Part shown: piece after piece, positions 8,918 to 20,146 of the stretch
Numbering within the stretch: the first letter of the stretch is position 1
Layout: the number at the start of each line of letters is the position of its first letter
Assembly (NCBI RefSeq): GCF_017676385.1
Contig: NZ_JAFFZN010000003.1
Coordinates: forward strand, 1-64,000
Origin: Streptomyces spirodelae
GTDB taxonomy: Bacteria > Actinomycetota > Actinomycetes > Streptomycetales > Streptomycetaceae
Direction of reading: 5' to 3'
DNA length: 64,000 nt
Made by a program: the position numbers and the translations under genes
The notes under the pieces: generated by a model
What the model was told of the DNA's origin: nothing
Seen by the model: the letters and a program-made list of their open reading frames with translations, nothing else
Databases searched by the model: none

Positions 8918-10776
8918 CGGCCGCCGACGGGCGCACGAAGCGCGGGGGTGGCGCACGGCGGCGCCGCGCGCTGTTGGTGCTCGCCACGTGCGGAGCGCTG
9001 CTGGCCGGCTGCGCCTCGATGCCGGACGGGGGCAACGTCAAGCACGTCAGCTCCTCGCACGGCAACCAGGGCGACTCACAGGTGCGCGTCAACGGCGTCA
9101 GTCCGCAGAAGGGGCAGGTGCCGACCCAGATCGTGCGGGGCTTTCTGGAGGCGATCACCAGCGACGAGGCCAACTTTCCGACCGCCCGCGAATATCTGAC
9201 GCGTCACCTGGCGCGCCGGTGGGACCCCTTCGCGTCGACGACGGTGCTCTCGGACGGGCCGAGCGCCGCCAAGGCACCGCGGCACAGCAGACGCGCCGAG
9301 GACGGCTACTCCGTCGAGGTCTCCGGCTCCCGGATGGCCGAGGTGGACGACAAGCACGCGTACTCGCCCTCCAAGGGCGACTACAGCGAGGTTTTCCACC
9401 TGGTCAAGGTGGACGGGGAATGGCGTATCGACGAGATGCCGGACGGCCTGGTCCTCGGTGAGTCCGACTTCCAGCGCATCTACCGCCCCATCAATACGTA
9501 CTACTACGCGGAGCTCGGTCCGGACGCGGAATCGATCACGGACGGACAGAACGTGCTCGTAGCCGATCCGGTCTATCTGCGTCGGCGCATCGACCCGGTC
9601 ACCAAAACTGTCTCCGCGCTGCTCCAGGGGCCCTCCGGCTGGCTCGACCCCGTGGTCGCCTCCGCGTTCCCGCGCGGCACCCGGCTGGCGCCCAAACAGC
9701 ACCTGTCGGTGGACGACTCGGGGGTGCTGCGGGTACGGCTGAACGCCCGGGGAGCCAAAGCCGGGGGCAAGCGCTGCGTGCGCATGGCGGCGCAGTTGCT
9801 GTACTCGGTCCAGGACCAGGCATCGGCGAAGGTCAGCAAGGTCGAGCTGGCCGGCCCCGAGAACAACGACATGTGCGCACAGACGCGCGAACAGCTCACC
9901 GCCTTCCAGCCCGGTCGGCTCAACGGCAGCGCCAAGAGGGCGTACTTCATCGACGAGAACCACCGGGTCGCCGCCTTCCAGCGCAAGAACGAGTCACCGC
10001 GCCCGGTCCTGGGACCGCTGGGCAGCGGACAGGTGGAGATGGGCGCCGTCGCCGTCAACCGCATCGAGAGCGAGGGCGCCGCGGTGACGCGCGGCCGGCG
10101 CGGACTGTATGTCGCCTCCCTGGACGGAGGCAGCGCGAACACCGCGCTGGGCGCCCCGATCCTCATCAGCAAGGCCAAACGTGAGAACGACAGGCTGACG
10201 GCGCCCAGCTGGGACGGGCTCGGAGACCTGTGGGTCGCCGACCGCGACCCGGACAACCCACGGTTGCTGCGGCTGCGCACCGGCAAGGAGCACCCCGACG
10301 AGGTACAGGTACCGGACCTGGGCAAGGACGAGCGCATCGAGTCGTTGCGGATCTCCTCAGACGGGGTGCGGATCGCGCTGCGCGTGCGGGAGCGGGACGG
10401 GCACACCTCGCTCCAGCTCGGCCGCGTGGTACGCGGTGGCACGGTGAAGAAGCCCGTGGTGACGGTGGAACGGCTCCGGCCGGTGGCACCCCAGTTGGTG
10501 GATGTCTCGGCGGCATCCTGGGCGGGCGGCAGCCGGCTCGTGGTGGTGGGCCGGGAGTCCGGAAGCGTGCAGCAGCTGCTGTACATGGAGACCGACGGCT
10601 CCGTCTCGGACCAGCCGACGCTGCCCGGCATCACCGATGTGACCGGGGTCGCCGCCTCGGAGGACGAGAGCAAGCCGCTGCTCGCCGACTCCGAGGACGG
10701 GATCGTGCGGCTGCCGCCCGACGCGACCTGGAAGATGCTGACGGACAAGGGCTCGGCCCCCGCCTACCCGGGCTGA
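8914..10776 (+). CDS. lpqB: Lipoprotein LpqB
   Basis: 620 residues. An Arg-rich n-region and hydrophobic stretch end in the lipobox LLAGC with lipidated Cys33. A GerMN-like domain follows (about 190-320: TKTVSALLQGPSGWLDPVVASAFP), then a C-terminal beta-propeller-like LpqB domain. LpqB acts outside the membrane and modulates the MtrB sensor. The start overlaps mtrB (ATGA at 8914), so the three genes form one translational unit. A hairpin just downstream probably ends the transcript. Confidence 0.95.
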   Translation: MTAADGRTKRGGGARRRRALLVLATCGALLAGCASMPDGGNVKHVSSSHGNQGDSQVRVNGVSPQKGQVPTQIVRGFLEAITSDEANFPTAREYLTRHLARRWDPFASTTVLSDGPSAAKAPRHSRRAEDGYSVEVSGSRMAEVDDKHAYSPSKGDYSEVFHLVKVDGEWRIDEMPDGLVLGESDFQRIYRPINTYYYAELGPDAESITDGQNVLVADPVYLRRRIDPVTKTVSALLQGPSGWLDPVVASAFPRGTRLAPKQHLSVDDSGVLRVRLNARGAKAGGKRCVRMAAQLLYSVQDQASAKVSKVELAGPENNDMCAQTREQLTAFQPGRLNGSAKRAYFIDENHRVAAFQRKNESPRPVLGPLGSGQVEMGAVAVNRIESEGAAVTRGRRGLYVASLDGGSANTALGAPILISKAKRENDRLTAPSWDGLGDLWVADRDPDNPRLLRLRTGKEHPDEVQVPDLGKDERIESLRISSDGVRIALRVRERDGHTSLQLGRVVRGGTVKKPVVTVERLRPVAPQLVDVSAASWAGGSRLVVVGRESGSVQQLLYMETDGSVSDQPTLPGITDVTGVAASEDESKPLLADSEDGIVRLPPDATWKMLTDKGSAPAYPG

Positions 10777-10833
10777 TCCGGCAGGCTCTGCGTCGGGGTG
10801 GCTGCCAGACGCCGCTGAGCTGCGGCAATTCCG

Positions 10834-10862
10834 GCCCCGGGCTCGGGGATTCGAGCCGGGGC
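10834..10862 (+). terminator. Hairpin after lpqB
   Basis: GC-rich inverted repeat: left arm 10834-10844 (GCCCCGGGCTC), loop GGGGATTC, right arm 10853-10862 (GAGCCGGGGC), with one unpaired base. It lies 58 nt after the lpqB stop and before comF, without a T-run, as is usual in Streptomyces. Confidence 0.5.
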
Positions 10863-10927
10863 GGCGGCTGCTCGGGAAGTTGTCCACAGGGCTGGTGGCA
10901 GTCCGCGCCGGATGCCAGAGTGGGGTC

Positions 10928-11698
10928 ATGCCGAAGTCCTGGCAGGGACTTCGGCGGGAAATCGCAGGTCTGGTGCTGCCCATGGGGTGCGCCGGTTGCG
11001 GTCGTCCGCTTGAGCGGGACCGCTTGTGCGACGAGTGCAGCAGCGTGCTGAATGGCGCGGTGCCGCGGCGGGTGTGGCCCTCGCGCGTACCGTCCGGACT
11101 GCCTCGGGTGTACGGAGCGCTCACGTACACCGACGAGGCCCGAGCCGCGCTGCTCGCTCACAAGGAGCGCGGTGCCCTCGGGCTGGCCGCGCCGCTGGGA
11201 GCGGTGCTCGCGGGCGCCGTTCTGCTGGCCTCGCACGCGCCGGAGACCCCCGTGCCTGCCTCCGTGCCCACCGCCCCCGCTCGGCGCGGGCCGCCCTCCC
11301 GGGACGGCGGCTCGTCCCCACGGCGCCAGGCGCCGGTCACCCTTGTGCCGGTGCCCTCCATGCGCCGGGCTGTCGCGGGGCGGGGGCACGACCCGGTGCG
11401 GCGCATGGCGCGGGAGGCCGCGCGGGTGCTCAGAGGGGAGGGTATGGCGGTGCGGGTGCTGCCCGTGCTGCGCCAACGACGCAGGGTCGTCGACCAGTCG
11501 GGGCTGACGGCGGCCCAGCGGACCGCGAATCTTGCCGGAGCCCTGGAGATGGTGCCAGGCGGCGCGCGGCTGCTGGACGCGGCCCGGGTCGTGCTGGTGG
11601 ACGATGTGATGACAACAGGTGCGTCGCTCGCTGAGGCGGCGCGGGCGTTGGGAGGAGTGACCTCGGCCGCGGTGCTCGCGGTCCGCTCGGACGGGTGA
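10928..11698 (+). CDS. ComF-family phosphoribosyltransferase-like protein
   Basis: 256 residues from the ATG at 10928. A TTG 48 nt upstream is in frame but less likely. The N-terminus has a four-Cys zinc motif (CAGCGRPLERDRLCDEC). The C-terminal type I PRTase domain has the PRPP-binding loop VVLVDDVMTTGASL, preceded by VDQSGLTAAQRTANLAGAL, typical of ComF/GntX. ComF proteins assist DNA uptake in competent bacteria, but in actinomycetes the role is unknown. A proline- and charge-rich insert (about residues 115-140) separates the zinc part from the PRTase fold. Confidence 0.9.
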   Translation: MPKSWQGLRREIAGLVLPMGCAGCGRPLERDRLCDECSSVLNGAVPRRVWPSRVPSGLPRVYGALTYTDEARAALLAHKERGALGLAAPLGAVLAGAVLLASHAPETPVPASVPTAPARRGPPSRDGGSSPRRQAPVTLVPVPSMRRAVAGRGHDPVRRMAREAARVLRGEGMAVRVLPVLRQRRRVVDQSGLTAAQRTANLAGALEMVPGGARLLDAARVVLVDDVMTTGASLAEAARALGGVTSAAVLAVRSDG

Positions 11699-12000
11699 AC
11701 CCGGTATGCGGAAAGTTGCCCCGGGTGACCGGGCGGAACTATCGGATCGCCGGCATCGTTGCAGGTGGTACCAGGGATGTCTCCTCTGATCGGAGGTACG
11801 TGCCGGTAGGGGGTGCCGCGCCTCCCCCACTGGAGGTACGTTCGGATTGGGTGGCGATCTCTCCTCAGGGGGAGAAGGAGGTGAAACTCGCAAGCCGACC
11901 TCGAGCCGGAGAGCCAACGGCGTGAGGGCCGAGCCTCCGGCGTCAGTGCACCAAGGACGGTCAGCACTGGATGTGGGACCGTCCGGGAACGGAGTTCTGC
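11699..12000 (+). promoter_or_regulatory. hpf leader: three short hairpins and an unused strong SD
   Basis: 302 nt without a convincing gene. Three hairpins with CU-rich left arms and GGAG-type right arms lie in a row: 11783-11796 (loop GATC), 11821-11836 (CCTCC/GGAGG) and 11860-11875 (TCTCC/GGAGA). The sequence GGAGGTACGT is repeated exactly at 11792 and 11832, 40 nt apart. At 11875-11884 AAGGAGGTGA matches the anti-Shine-Dalgarno, but no start codon lies at a usable distance. The only overlapping start, GTG 11881, would give 14 codons with no spacing. A raiA-hairpin RNA class has been reported near raiA in actinobacteria, and membership here is unchecked. Confidence 0.45.
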
Positions 12001-12702
12001 GTGGACATCGTCGTCAAGGGCCGAAAGACAGAGGTGCCCGACCGGTTCCGCAAGCACGTGGCCGAGAAGCTGGAGAAGGTTCATAAACTCGACGGCAAGG
12101 TGATCAACCTCGAGGTCGAGGTGGCCAAGGAGCACAATCCCCGGCAGGCCGACCGTTCCGACAGGGTGGAGATCACCTTGCGTACGCGCGGACCGGTCAT
12201 TCGTGCGGAGGCAGCGGCCTCCGACCCGTATGCGGCGCTCGACCTGGCCACCAGCAAGCTGGAGGCCCGGCTGCGGAAACAGGCCGACAAGCGCCGCGTC
12301 CACCGCGGTGGAGCCCGCACACCGATGAGTGTGGCGGCCGCAACCGCCCACCTCGCGTCGGAACTCAACGGAGAACTCGACGCGGCCGCCGGATCGGTGG
12401 CCGCTCCCCCCGAGGCCGACGGCCAGCCCGTGGTCACCCGGATGGGGCCGCTGGAGGTGCGTGGCGAAGGGCCGCTGGTGGTCCGGGAGAAGACGCACGC
12501 GGCCGCACCCATGACGCTGGACCAGGCGCTTTACGAGATGGAGTTGATCGGCCACGACTTCTATCTGTTCGTCGACTCCGAGACCAAGCAGCCCAGTGTC
12601 GTCTATCGGCGGCACGGCTACGACTACGGCGTGATTCATCTGGAGCCGGACCCGTTCGTCCAGGAGCCGCCACACGGAGCGGGCGGAGCGCTGGGCGGCT
12701 GA
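12001..12702 (+). CDS. hpf: Ribosome hibernation promoting factor, long form
   Basis: 233 residues from the GTG at 12001, chosen because MDIVVKGRKTEVPDRFRKHV is the usual start and a GGAG lies about 7 nt upstream. The N-terminal RaiA/HPF domain (residues 1-105, PRQADRSDRVEITL) binds the 30S decoding region. A linker follows, then a C-terminal dimerisation domain (MTLDQALYEMELIGHDFYLFVD...SVVYRRHGYDYGVIHLEP) that allows 100S ribosome formation. A stress or stationary-phase role is expected. An unusual structured leader precedes it and two hairpins follow it. Confidence 0.96.
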   Translation: MDIVVKGRKTEVPDRFRKHVAEKLEKVHKLDGKVINLEVEVAKEHNPRQADRSDRVEITLRTRGPVIRAEAAASDPYAALDLATSKLEARLRKQADKRRVHRGGARTPMSVAAATAHLASELNGELDAAAGSVAAPPEADGQPVVTRMGPLEVRGEGPLVVREKTHAAAPMTLDQALYEMELIGHDFYLFVDSETKQPSVVYRRHGYDYGVIHLEPDPFVQEPPHGAGGALGG

Positions 12703-12733
12703 CGCGGAACGGGCAGCAGCCCAGCACGGGCCC

Positions 12734-12803
12734 GGCGCACCCCCTGTGCGCCACAGGCTTGATGTTCACGCCCCCGGCCGGTATCGAAACCCGGCCGGGG
12801 GCG
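12734..12803 (+). terminator. Two hairpins after hpf
   Basis: A 7-bp hairpin (12734-12740 with 12746-12752, GGCGCAC/GTGCGCC) is followed by a strong 14-bp stem (12768-12781 with 12790-12803, ACGCCCCCGGCCGG arm) with an 8-nt loop. They lie between the hpf stop and the next gene and very likely terminate hpf. Confidence 0.7.
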
Positions 12804-12888
12804 TCGGCATGAGTAACATCAAGACCCACGCCAATCGCCTTTGGTCGTAGCGGGGTTGGTGGCAGACCAGGGTGCAGGGGGAGGAACG

Positions 12889-13641
12889 ATGGTGGACAGC
12901 TTCGGGCCCGTGATGCCCATGCCCGACGCACACCCGGGCCCGGGCGCTGATCAGGAGCCGCGCGAGCGGGAGCGGCGGCAGGAGCCGATCAGGGTGCTGG
13001 TCGTCGACGACCACGCGCTCTTCCGGCGCGGGCTGGAGATCGTCCTGGCCCAGGAGGAGGACATCCAGGTCGTCGGGGAGGCCGGGGACGGGGCCGAGGC
13101 GGTGGACAAGGCGGCGGACCTGCTGCCGGACATCGTGCTGATGGATGTCCGGATGCCGAAGCGGGGCGGGATCGAGGCGTGCACCTCCATCAAGGAGGTG
13201 GCCCCCAGTGCGAAGATCATCATGCTGACGATCAGCGACGAGGAGGCCGACCTCTACGACGCCATCAAGGCAGGCGCCACCGGATATCTGCTCAAGGAGA
13301 TCTCCACGGACGAGGTCTCCACGGCGATCCGCGCGGTGGCCGACGGGCAGTCGCAGATCAGCCCGTCCATGGCGGCGAAGCTCCTCACCGAGTTCAAGTC
13401 CATGATCCAGCGCACCGACGAGAGCAAGCTGGTGCCCGCACCCAAGCTCACCGACCGGGAGCTGGAAGTGCTCAAGCTGGTGGCCACGGGCATGAACAAC
13501 CGCGACATCGCCAAAGAGCTGTTCATCAGTGAGAACACCGTGAAGAACCATGTGCGCAACATCCTGGAGAAGCTCCAGCTCCACTCCAGGATGGAGGCGG
13601 TGGTCTACGCGATGCGGGAGAAGATCCTCGAAATCCGCTGA
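12889..13641 (+). CDS. NarL/FixJ-family response regulator (orphan)
   Basis: 250 residues from the ATG at 12889, preceded by GGGGAGGAA. After about 33 disordered residues the receiver domain begins (PIRVLVVDDHALFRRGLEIVL), with acceptor Asp86 (VLMDVRMPKRGG) and Lys136 (YLLKEI). The C-terminal LuxR helix-turn-helix reads LTDRELEVLKLVATGMNNRDIAKELFISENTVKNHVRNIL. No histidine kinase lies nearby, so the partner is unknown. The position between hpf and secA matches a conserved orphan regulator of Streptomyces. Its target genes cannot be read from the sequence. Confidence 0.93.
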   Translation: MVDSFGPVMPMPDAHPGPGADQEPRERERRQEPIRVLVVDDHALFRRGLEIVLAQEEDIQVVGEAGDGAEAVDKAADLLPDIVLMDVRMPKRGGIEACTSIKEVAPSAKIIMLTISDEEADLYDAIKAGATGYLLKEISTDEVSTAIRAVADGQSQISPSMAAKLLTEFKSMIQRTDESKLVPAPKLTDRELEVLKLVATGMNNRDIAKELFISENTVKNHVRNILEKLQLHSRMEAVVYAMREKILEIR

Positions 13642-13651
13642 GGCGGACCGG

Positions 13652-14869
13652 TCAGCAGCCCAGGGCGTCCAGAGCGGCCCGCAGCCGGGGGCGCAGCTCC
13701 TCCGGGGCGCAGCGCTCCACCCGCACCGCGTCGCAGCCCACCCACTCCGCGGCCTCGCACAGCGCACGTGCCATCGGCTCCACGGCCTTGGCGCTGTCCA
13801 GTGAGAGCTGTCGGGCCACCAGCGTGGTCCCCTCCCTGGCCGGGTCGACACGGCCGATCAGCTTGCCGCCCGCCAGCAGGGGCATCGCGAAGTAGCCGTG
13901 CACCCGCTTCGGCTTGGGGACGTACGCCTCCAGGCGGTGGGTGAAGCCGAAGAGTCGCTCGGTGCGGGGCCGGTCCCAGATGAGGGAGTCGAAGGGGGAG
14001 AGCAGCGTGGTGCGGTGCCGCCCGCGCGGGGTGCTCTCCAGCGCCGCCGGGTCGGCCCAGGCGGTCCTGGGCCAGCCCCGCACCTCGACCGGGACCAGTC
14101 CGGTGTCCGGCAGCACCGCTTCGACCTGCTCGCCCTTGAGCCGGTGGTAGTCGGCCAGGTCGGCGCGGGTGGCGACGCCCAGCGCCGAACCCGCCTGCGC
14201 CACCAGGCGGCGGAGGCATTCGTGATCGTCCAGGGTGTCGTGCAGCAGCGCCTCGGGGACGGCGCGCTCCGCGAGGTCGTAGACGCGCTTCCAGCCGCGC
14301 CGCTCGGTGACCACCACCTCGCCGATGTCCAGCAGCCACTCCACCGCGATCTTGCTCTCGGACCAGTCCCACCACTCGCCGCCGTTGCGCCCGCCGCCGA
14401 GCTCCGCGGTGGTCAGCGGCCCCTCGGCGGCGAGCCGGTCGCGGACGGCGGCGCAGGAGCCCTCGCGGTCCTTCATCTGGTGCCAGCGGTGGCCCCGGGC
14501 GCGGAAGGCGCGGCGGCGGAAGGCGAAGTGCGGCCACTCCTCGACGGGGAGTACGCACGCGGCGTGCGACCAGTATTCGAAGCTGTGCGCGTCCGTCCAG
14601 TACGCCGACTCCACAGCCTGCCGTCCCACCGCGCCCAGGCGGGCGTAGGGCACCAGTTCGTGCGACCGGGCCAGCACCGAGATGGTGTCCAGCTGTACGG
14701 CGCCCAGCCGACGCAGCATTCCGCGCACTCCGGACCGCCGCTCCGGGGCGCCCAGCAGTCCCTGGGCCCGCAGGGCGATCCGCCGGGCCTCGTCGGCGGA
14801 GAGGGAGATCCGTGGCGTGGGGGAGGGGCCGGCGGTCGGAACGGTGGTGGTCGGCAGGCCAGTCGTCAT
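13652..14869 (-). CDS. YcaQ-like DNA glycosylase (HTH_42 winged-helix protein)
   Basis: 405 residues from the ATG at 14869 (MTTGLPTTTVP). Another in-frame ATG lies 24 nt upstream. The segment GMLRRLGAVQLDTISVLARSHELVPYARLG contains the Q-hydrophobic-D motif that is catalytic in YcaQ/AlkZ interstrand-crosslink glycosylases. Further family stretches are SFEYWSHAACVLPVEEWPHFAFRRR and LLSPFDSLIWDRPRTERLFGF. Inference: repair of crosslinks or bulky alkyl adducts, possibly including self-made DNA-damaging metabolites. It converges with the regulator at 13641 and is followed by a GNAT gene in the same direction. Confidence 0.85.
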   Translation of the reverse strand: MTTGLPTTTVPTAGPSPTPRISLSADEARRIALRAQGLLGAPERRSGVRGMLRRLGAVQLDTISVLARSHELVPYARLGAVGRQAVESAYWTDAHSFEYWSHAACVLPVEEWPHFAFRRRAFRARGHRWHQMKDREGSCAAVRDRLAAEGPLTTAELGGGRNGGEWWDWSESKIAVEWLLDIGEVVVTERRGWKRVYDLAERAVPEALLHDTLDDHECLRRLVAQAGSALGVATRADLADYHRLKGEQVEAVLPDTGLVPVEVRGWPRTAWADPAALESTPRGRHRTTLLSPFDSLIWDRPRTERLFGFTHRLEAYVPKPKRVHGYFAMPLLAGGKLIGRVDPAREGTTLVARQLSLDSAKAVEPMARALCEAAEWVGCDAVRVERCAPEELRPRLRAALDALGC

Positions 14870-14914
14870 GCGGCCCACCATAAGTGCGGCCACTGACAGT
14901 GGACTTCCCCGGCG

Positions 14915-15499
14915 TCAGGCCCTCGACGGCAGATAGGGCGTCTCCAGCCCGTACCCCCGGTCCGAGGGGAGCAGCGCGGCGATACGGGCGTCGCGCCGTG
15001 TCCCCCTGTGCACGATGCGTGCCCGCTGGATGCCCTCGTCCACGAATCCGAGCCGCAGCGCCACGGCGTGCGACCCCGCGTTCTCGACCTGGGCCACCCA
15101 CTCCAGGCGCTCCACCCCCAGCGCGGTGAAGGCCCACTCGACGACCGCGTGCCCGGCCTCGGCCGTGTAGCCCTTGCGGCGGTGGTCGCGGGCTGTCCAG
15201 AAGCCCAGTTCGGCCTGGCGTTCGGCGGTGCGCAGCAGCTCGAGCCGGACCAGGCCCATGGAGCCGACCAGCTCGCCGCCGTGGGTGAAGAGGCCGAAGT
15301 TGTACATGGTGTCGTCCCGCCAGCCTGCCGGGCACGTGGTCCGGACGAACTCCTCGGCGTCCTTGCGCGTGTAGGGCTCGGGCACGGGGACGTAGCGCTG
15401 GATGTCCGGATCGTCACATGCTGCGGCGAGTGCTGCCTCGTCCCGCTCCTCGAAGGGGCGCAGCACGAGCCGCTCGGTGTGGAGTGTGAGGGGTTCCAT
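14915..15499 (-). CDS. GNAT-family N-acetyltransferase
   Basis: 194 residues from the ATG at 15499 (MEPLTLHTERLVLRPFEERDEAAL), a RimJ/RimL-type start. The acetyl-CoA loop region is QAELGFWTARDHRRKGYTAEA, followed by ALGVERLEWVAQVENAGSHAVALRLGFVDEG, the standard RimJ motif. The substrate is unknown, and protein N-termini, ribosomal proteins or small amines are all possible. The gene sits between secA (divergent) and the YcaQ-like gene, as in other Streptomyces. Confidence 0.9.
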   Translation of the reverse strand: MEPLTLHTERLVLRPFEERDEAALAAACDDPDIQRYVPVPEPYTRKDAEEFVRTTCPAGWRDDTMYNFGLFTHGGELVGSMGLVRLELLRTAERQAELGFWTARDHRRKGYTAEAGHAVVEWAFTALGVERLEWVAQVENAGSHAVALRLGFVDEGIQRARIVHRGTRRDARIAALLPSDRGYGLETPYLPSRA

Positions 15500-15727
15500 A
15501 GCCTGATTGTGCCGTCGGGCTTCCCGGCACCTTCGGGCGCTCCGGCACGTTGGGGGTACAGGGGCAGTCGTCCCTCGCATACGATGGCCGGTGCGGTATT
15601 GGCCCTCGGCAAGGAGAGGACCTCGGTGATCACTCGCCGGATCCGGTGATCTTCGCCGAATCCGCAGCCACCATCCGCACTGACCGTGCAGACCGTGCCA
15701 GGCCCGACCGGCAAGGAGCCACCCTAA

Positions 15728-18583
<2,856 letters not shown>

Positions 18584-18613
18584 CACGTAGCGCTGTTGGC
18601 GTTGATTGATGCG

Positions 18614-18641
18614 AGGGGCTGGGCACGTGGTGCCTGGCCCC
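18614..18641 (+). terminator. secA terminator hairpin
   Basis: Imperfect 13-bp inverted repeat AGGGGCTGGGCAC / GTGCCTGGCCCCT with a 2-3 nt loop, 31 nt after the secA stop, followed by TTG. Strong candidate factor-independent terminator. Confidence 0.7.
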
Positions 18642-18739
18642 TTGTCGCGTTTGTGGGTGCCCCTTGCTGCGGAGTGCGGGCTGCGGGGGCTTTGTGGGTG
18701 GGCGCGCCCACGCGGGGGAGCCGCACATGGACACAGCCC

Positions 18740-18759
18740 CGCGCCCCTGACGGGGCGCG
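18740..18759 (-). terminator. Hairpin between secA and the Rv3235-like gene
   Basis: Perfect 8-bp stem (CGCGCCCC/GGGGCGCG) with loop TGAC, 6 nt beyond the stop of the minus-strand gene at 18765. The surrounding 18690-18760, including the palindrome TGGGCGCGCCCA, resembles an intergenic element common in Streptomyces and probably serves both converging genes. Confidence 0.6.
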
Positions 18760-18764
18760 TGTGG

Positions 18765-19238
18765 TCATGGCCTGGTGTCCAGTTCGATGGCTGTGCAGCG
18801 CCAGCGGTTGTCGGGGCACCATTCCAGGCGGAAGGCCATGGCGCGCTGATGGGCGCCGGTGGAGATGCGGGCGAATGCCTCGATGACACCGGCCCTGGGC
18901 TGGGTGCCGCGGGCCTCCAGTACGGCGGGGGCCGTGCGGTCCGCGCCCCGGGGCCGGAGCGGGGCCTGCGGCGCGAGCGCTGTCAGGCGGTCGTAGGCCG
19001 GGCCACGGGCGTAAGCGAGGAGCGTGTGGACGGGGCTCTGGCCGCTGAGCACCAGCAGCAGGCGGTGTGCGAACCAGAACGGGGGCCGGCGCTCCCGGGC
19101 GCGTTGCGCCGCGGCGCGCAGTGCCGCGTCCGCGGGGCGGCGGCTGTCGCGCCGGGTCGGGGGCCGGGACGGCGCGGTGCGCGGGGTGCGCCTGCGCGGC
19201 TGGCGTCCGGATGCCGACTCGGAGACGGGCGTCGTCAT
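18765..19238 (-). CDS. Rv3235-family protein
   Basis: 157 residues from the ATG at 19238 (MTTPVSESASGRQPRR). The first 50 residues are Arg/Pro-rich and disordered. The core (FAHRLLLVLSGQSPVHTLLAYARGPAYDRLTAL) and the ending (AMAFRLEWCPDNRWRCTAIELDTRP) fit the Rv3235 family, whose members lie close to secA1 in mycobacteria as here. No catalytic residues are apparent and the function is unknown. A link to export or the cell envelope is inferred only from location. Confidence 0.8.
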   Translation of the reverse strand: MTTPVSESASGRQPRRRTPRTAPSRPPTRRDSRRPADAALRAAAQRARERRPPFWFAHRLLLVLSGQSPVHTLLAYARGPAYDRLTALAPQAPLRPRGADRTAPAVLEARGTQPRAGVIEAFARISTGAHQRAMAFRLEWCPDNRWRCTAIELDTRP

Positions 19239-19471
19239 GGGTCCCCCGTGGAGGTGTGCCGGGCCCGGGCAGATCGATACCGGGCGGTAACTGGCTGGAC
19301 GGCAACGGTTGTAGCGGTGCGGCGCTGCGTGCCGCAATGTGCGGGGGTGGGCGGGTCGGGGGGCCGGGAAAGTTCCCCTATCTGGGGGAGACGGGCGCTG
19401 TGTGTTGCCTTTGCGCGATCTCTACCTGCGGGTTTGTACGGCCGCTGGGGAGGGCGGCGGGGACGGTGGGC

Positions 19472-19494
19472 CCGTATGCTGACGGGGCATACGG
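19472..19494. promoter_or_regulatory. Perfect 8-bp inverted repeat upstream of the DUF6912 gene
   Basis: CCGTATGC (19472-19479), 7-nt spacer, GCATACGG (19487-19494). It ends 29 nt before the ATG at 19524. TATGCT (19475-19480) inside it could serve as a -10 element, so it could be an operator or a 5'-UTR hairpin. Confidence 0.4.
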
Positions 19495-19523
19495 TCCCCG
19501 GCGATACACGAAAGCGGCAGCCC

Positions 19524-20063
19524 ATGCGTGTCTATGTCCCCCTGACCCTGCCCGCACTGAGCGAGGCACACGGCGCGGGCGAGCTGGGGCCGGCGCCCGT
19601 CGAGGCGTACGCGGTCACCCCCGGGCTGCGCGAGTGGTGGGGTGCGGAGGACGAGGAAGAGCTGGAGTACGCGGCGCTGCGGCAGGCGGCGGCCGCCTCC
19701 CTGCGGCTGCTGGCCGAGCAGTACGAGGCCGCGCGGCGCCGGGTGGTCGTGGTTGCCGAGGCCGCCGACGCGACCGTCTCCGTTGCCGAGGGGGAGACCG
19801 GCGCCGGGGAGGAGACCGGGCCCTGGAGCGGAGACGACGAGAGCGCTGTCGGCCGGGTGCGGCTGAGCGCCGCCGTCCCGCTGACCAAGGCGGCCGCGGT
19901 CCACCTCGACGCAGAGGACGCGGTCGAGGATGTGACGGCGGCCCTCGGCGCGCTGTCCCCGGCCCTGAGCGGGGATGAGAAGGCACAGCGGGTCCTGGAG
20001 CGTGCCGACGACCACGAACTGCTGTGGTTCGCGACTCAGGAGATCCCCGCTCTGGTCGGCTGA
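19524..20063 (+). CDS. DUF6912 family protein
   Basis: 179 residues from the ATG at 19524 (MRVYVPLTLPALSEAHGAGELGPAP). The opening MRVYVPLTLP is characteristic of a widely conserved actinobacterial protein family (DUF6912) of unknown function. The sequence is acidic with a low-complexity Glu/Gly stretch in the middle (VAEGETGAGEETGPWSGDDES). No membrane segment or signal peptide is seen, so it is probably cytoplasmic. An 84-nt gap separates it from the HAD gene, with which it may be co-transcribed. Confidence 0.85.
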   Translation: MRVYVPLTLPALSEAHGAGELGPAPVEAYAVTPGLREWWGAEDEEELEYAALRQAAAASLRLLAEQYEAARRRVVVVAEAADATVSVAEGETGAGEETGPWSGDDESAVGRVRLSAAVPLTKAAAVHLDAEDAVEDVTAALGALSPALSGDEKAQRVLERADDHELLWFATQEIPALVG

Positions 20064-20146
20064 CCAGCGGTTTCGCTCCGTTTCGCGGTCCGGGGCCGGT
20101 AAAAGCGGCTGTCGCGTTGTCAGTGCCTGCCCCTACGGTCTTGTGC

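Noticed and set aside
11847-12086. 79-codon plus-strand frame overlapping the hpf start
   Set aside because: It runs out of frame into hpf, and its composition follows the hairpin-rich leader.
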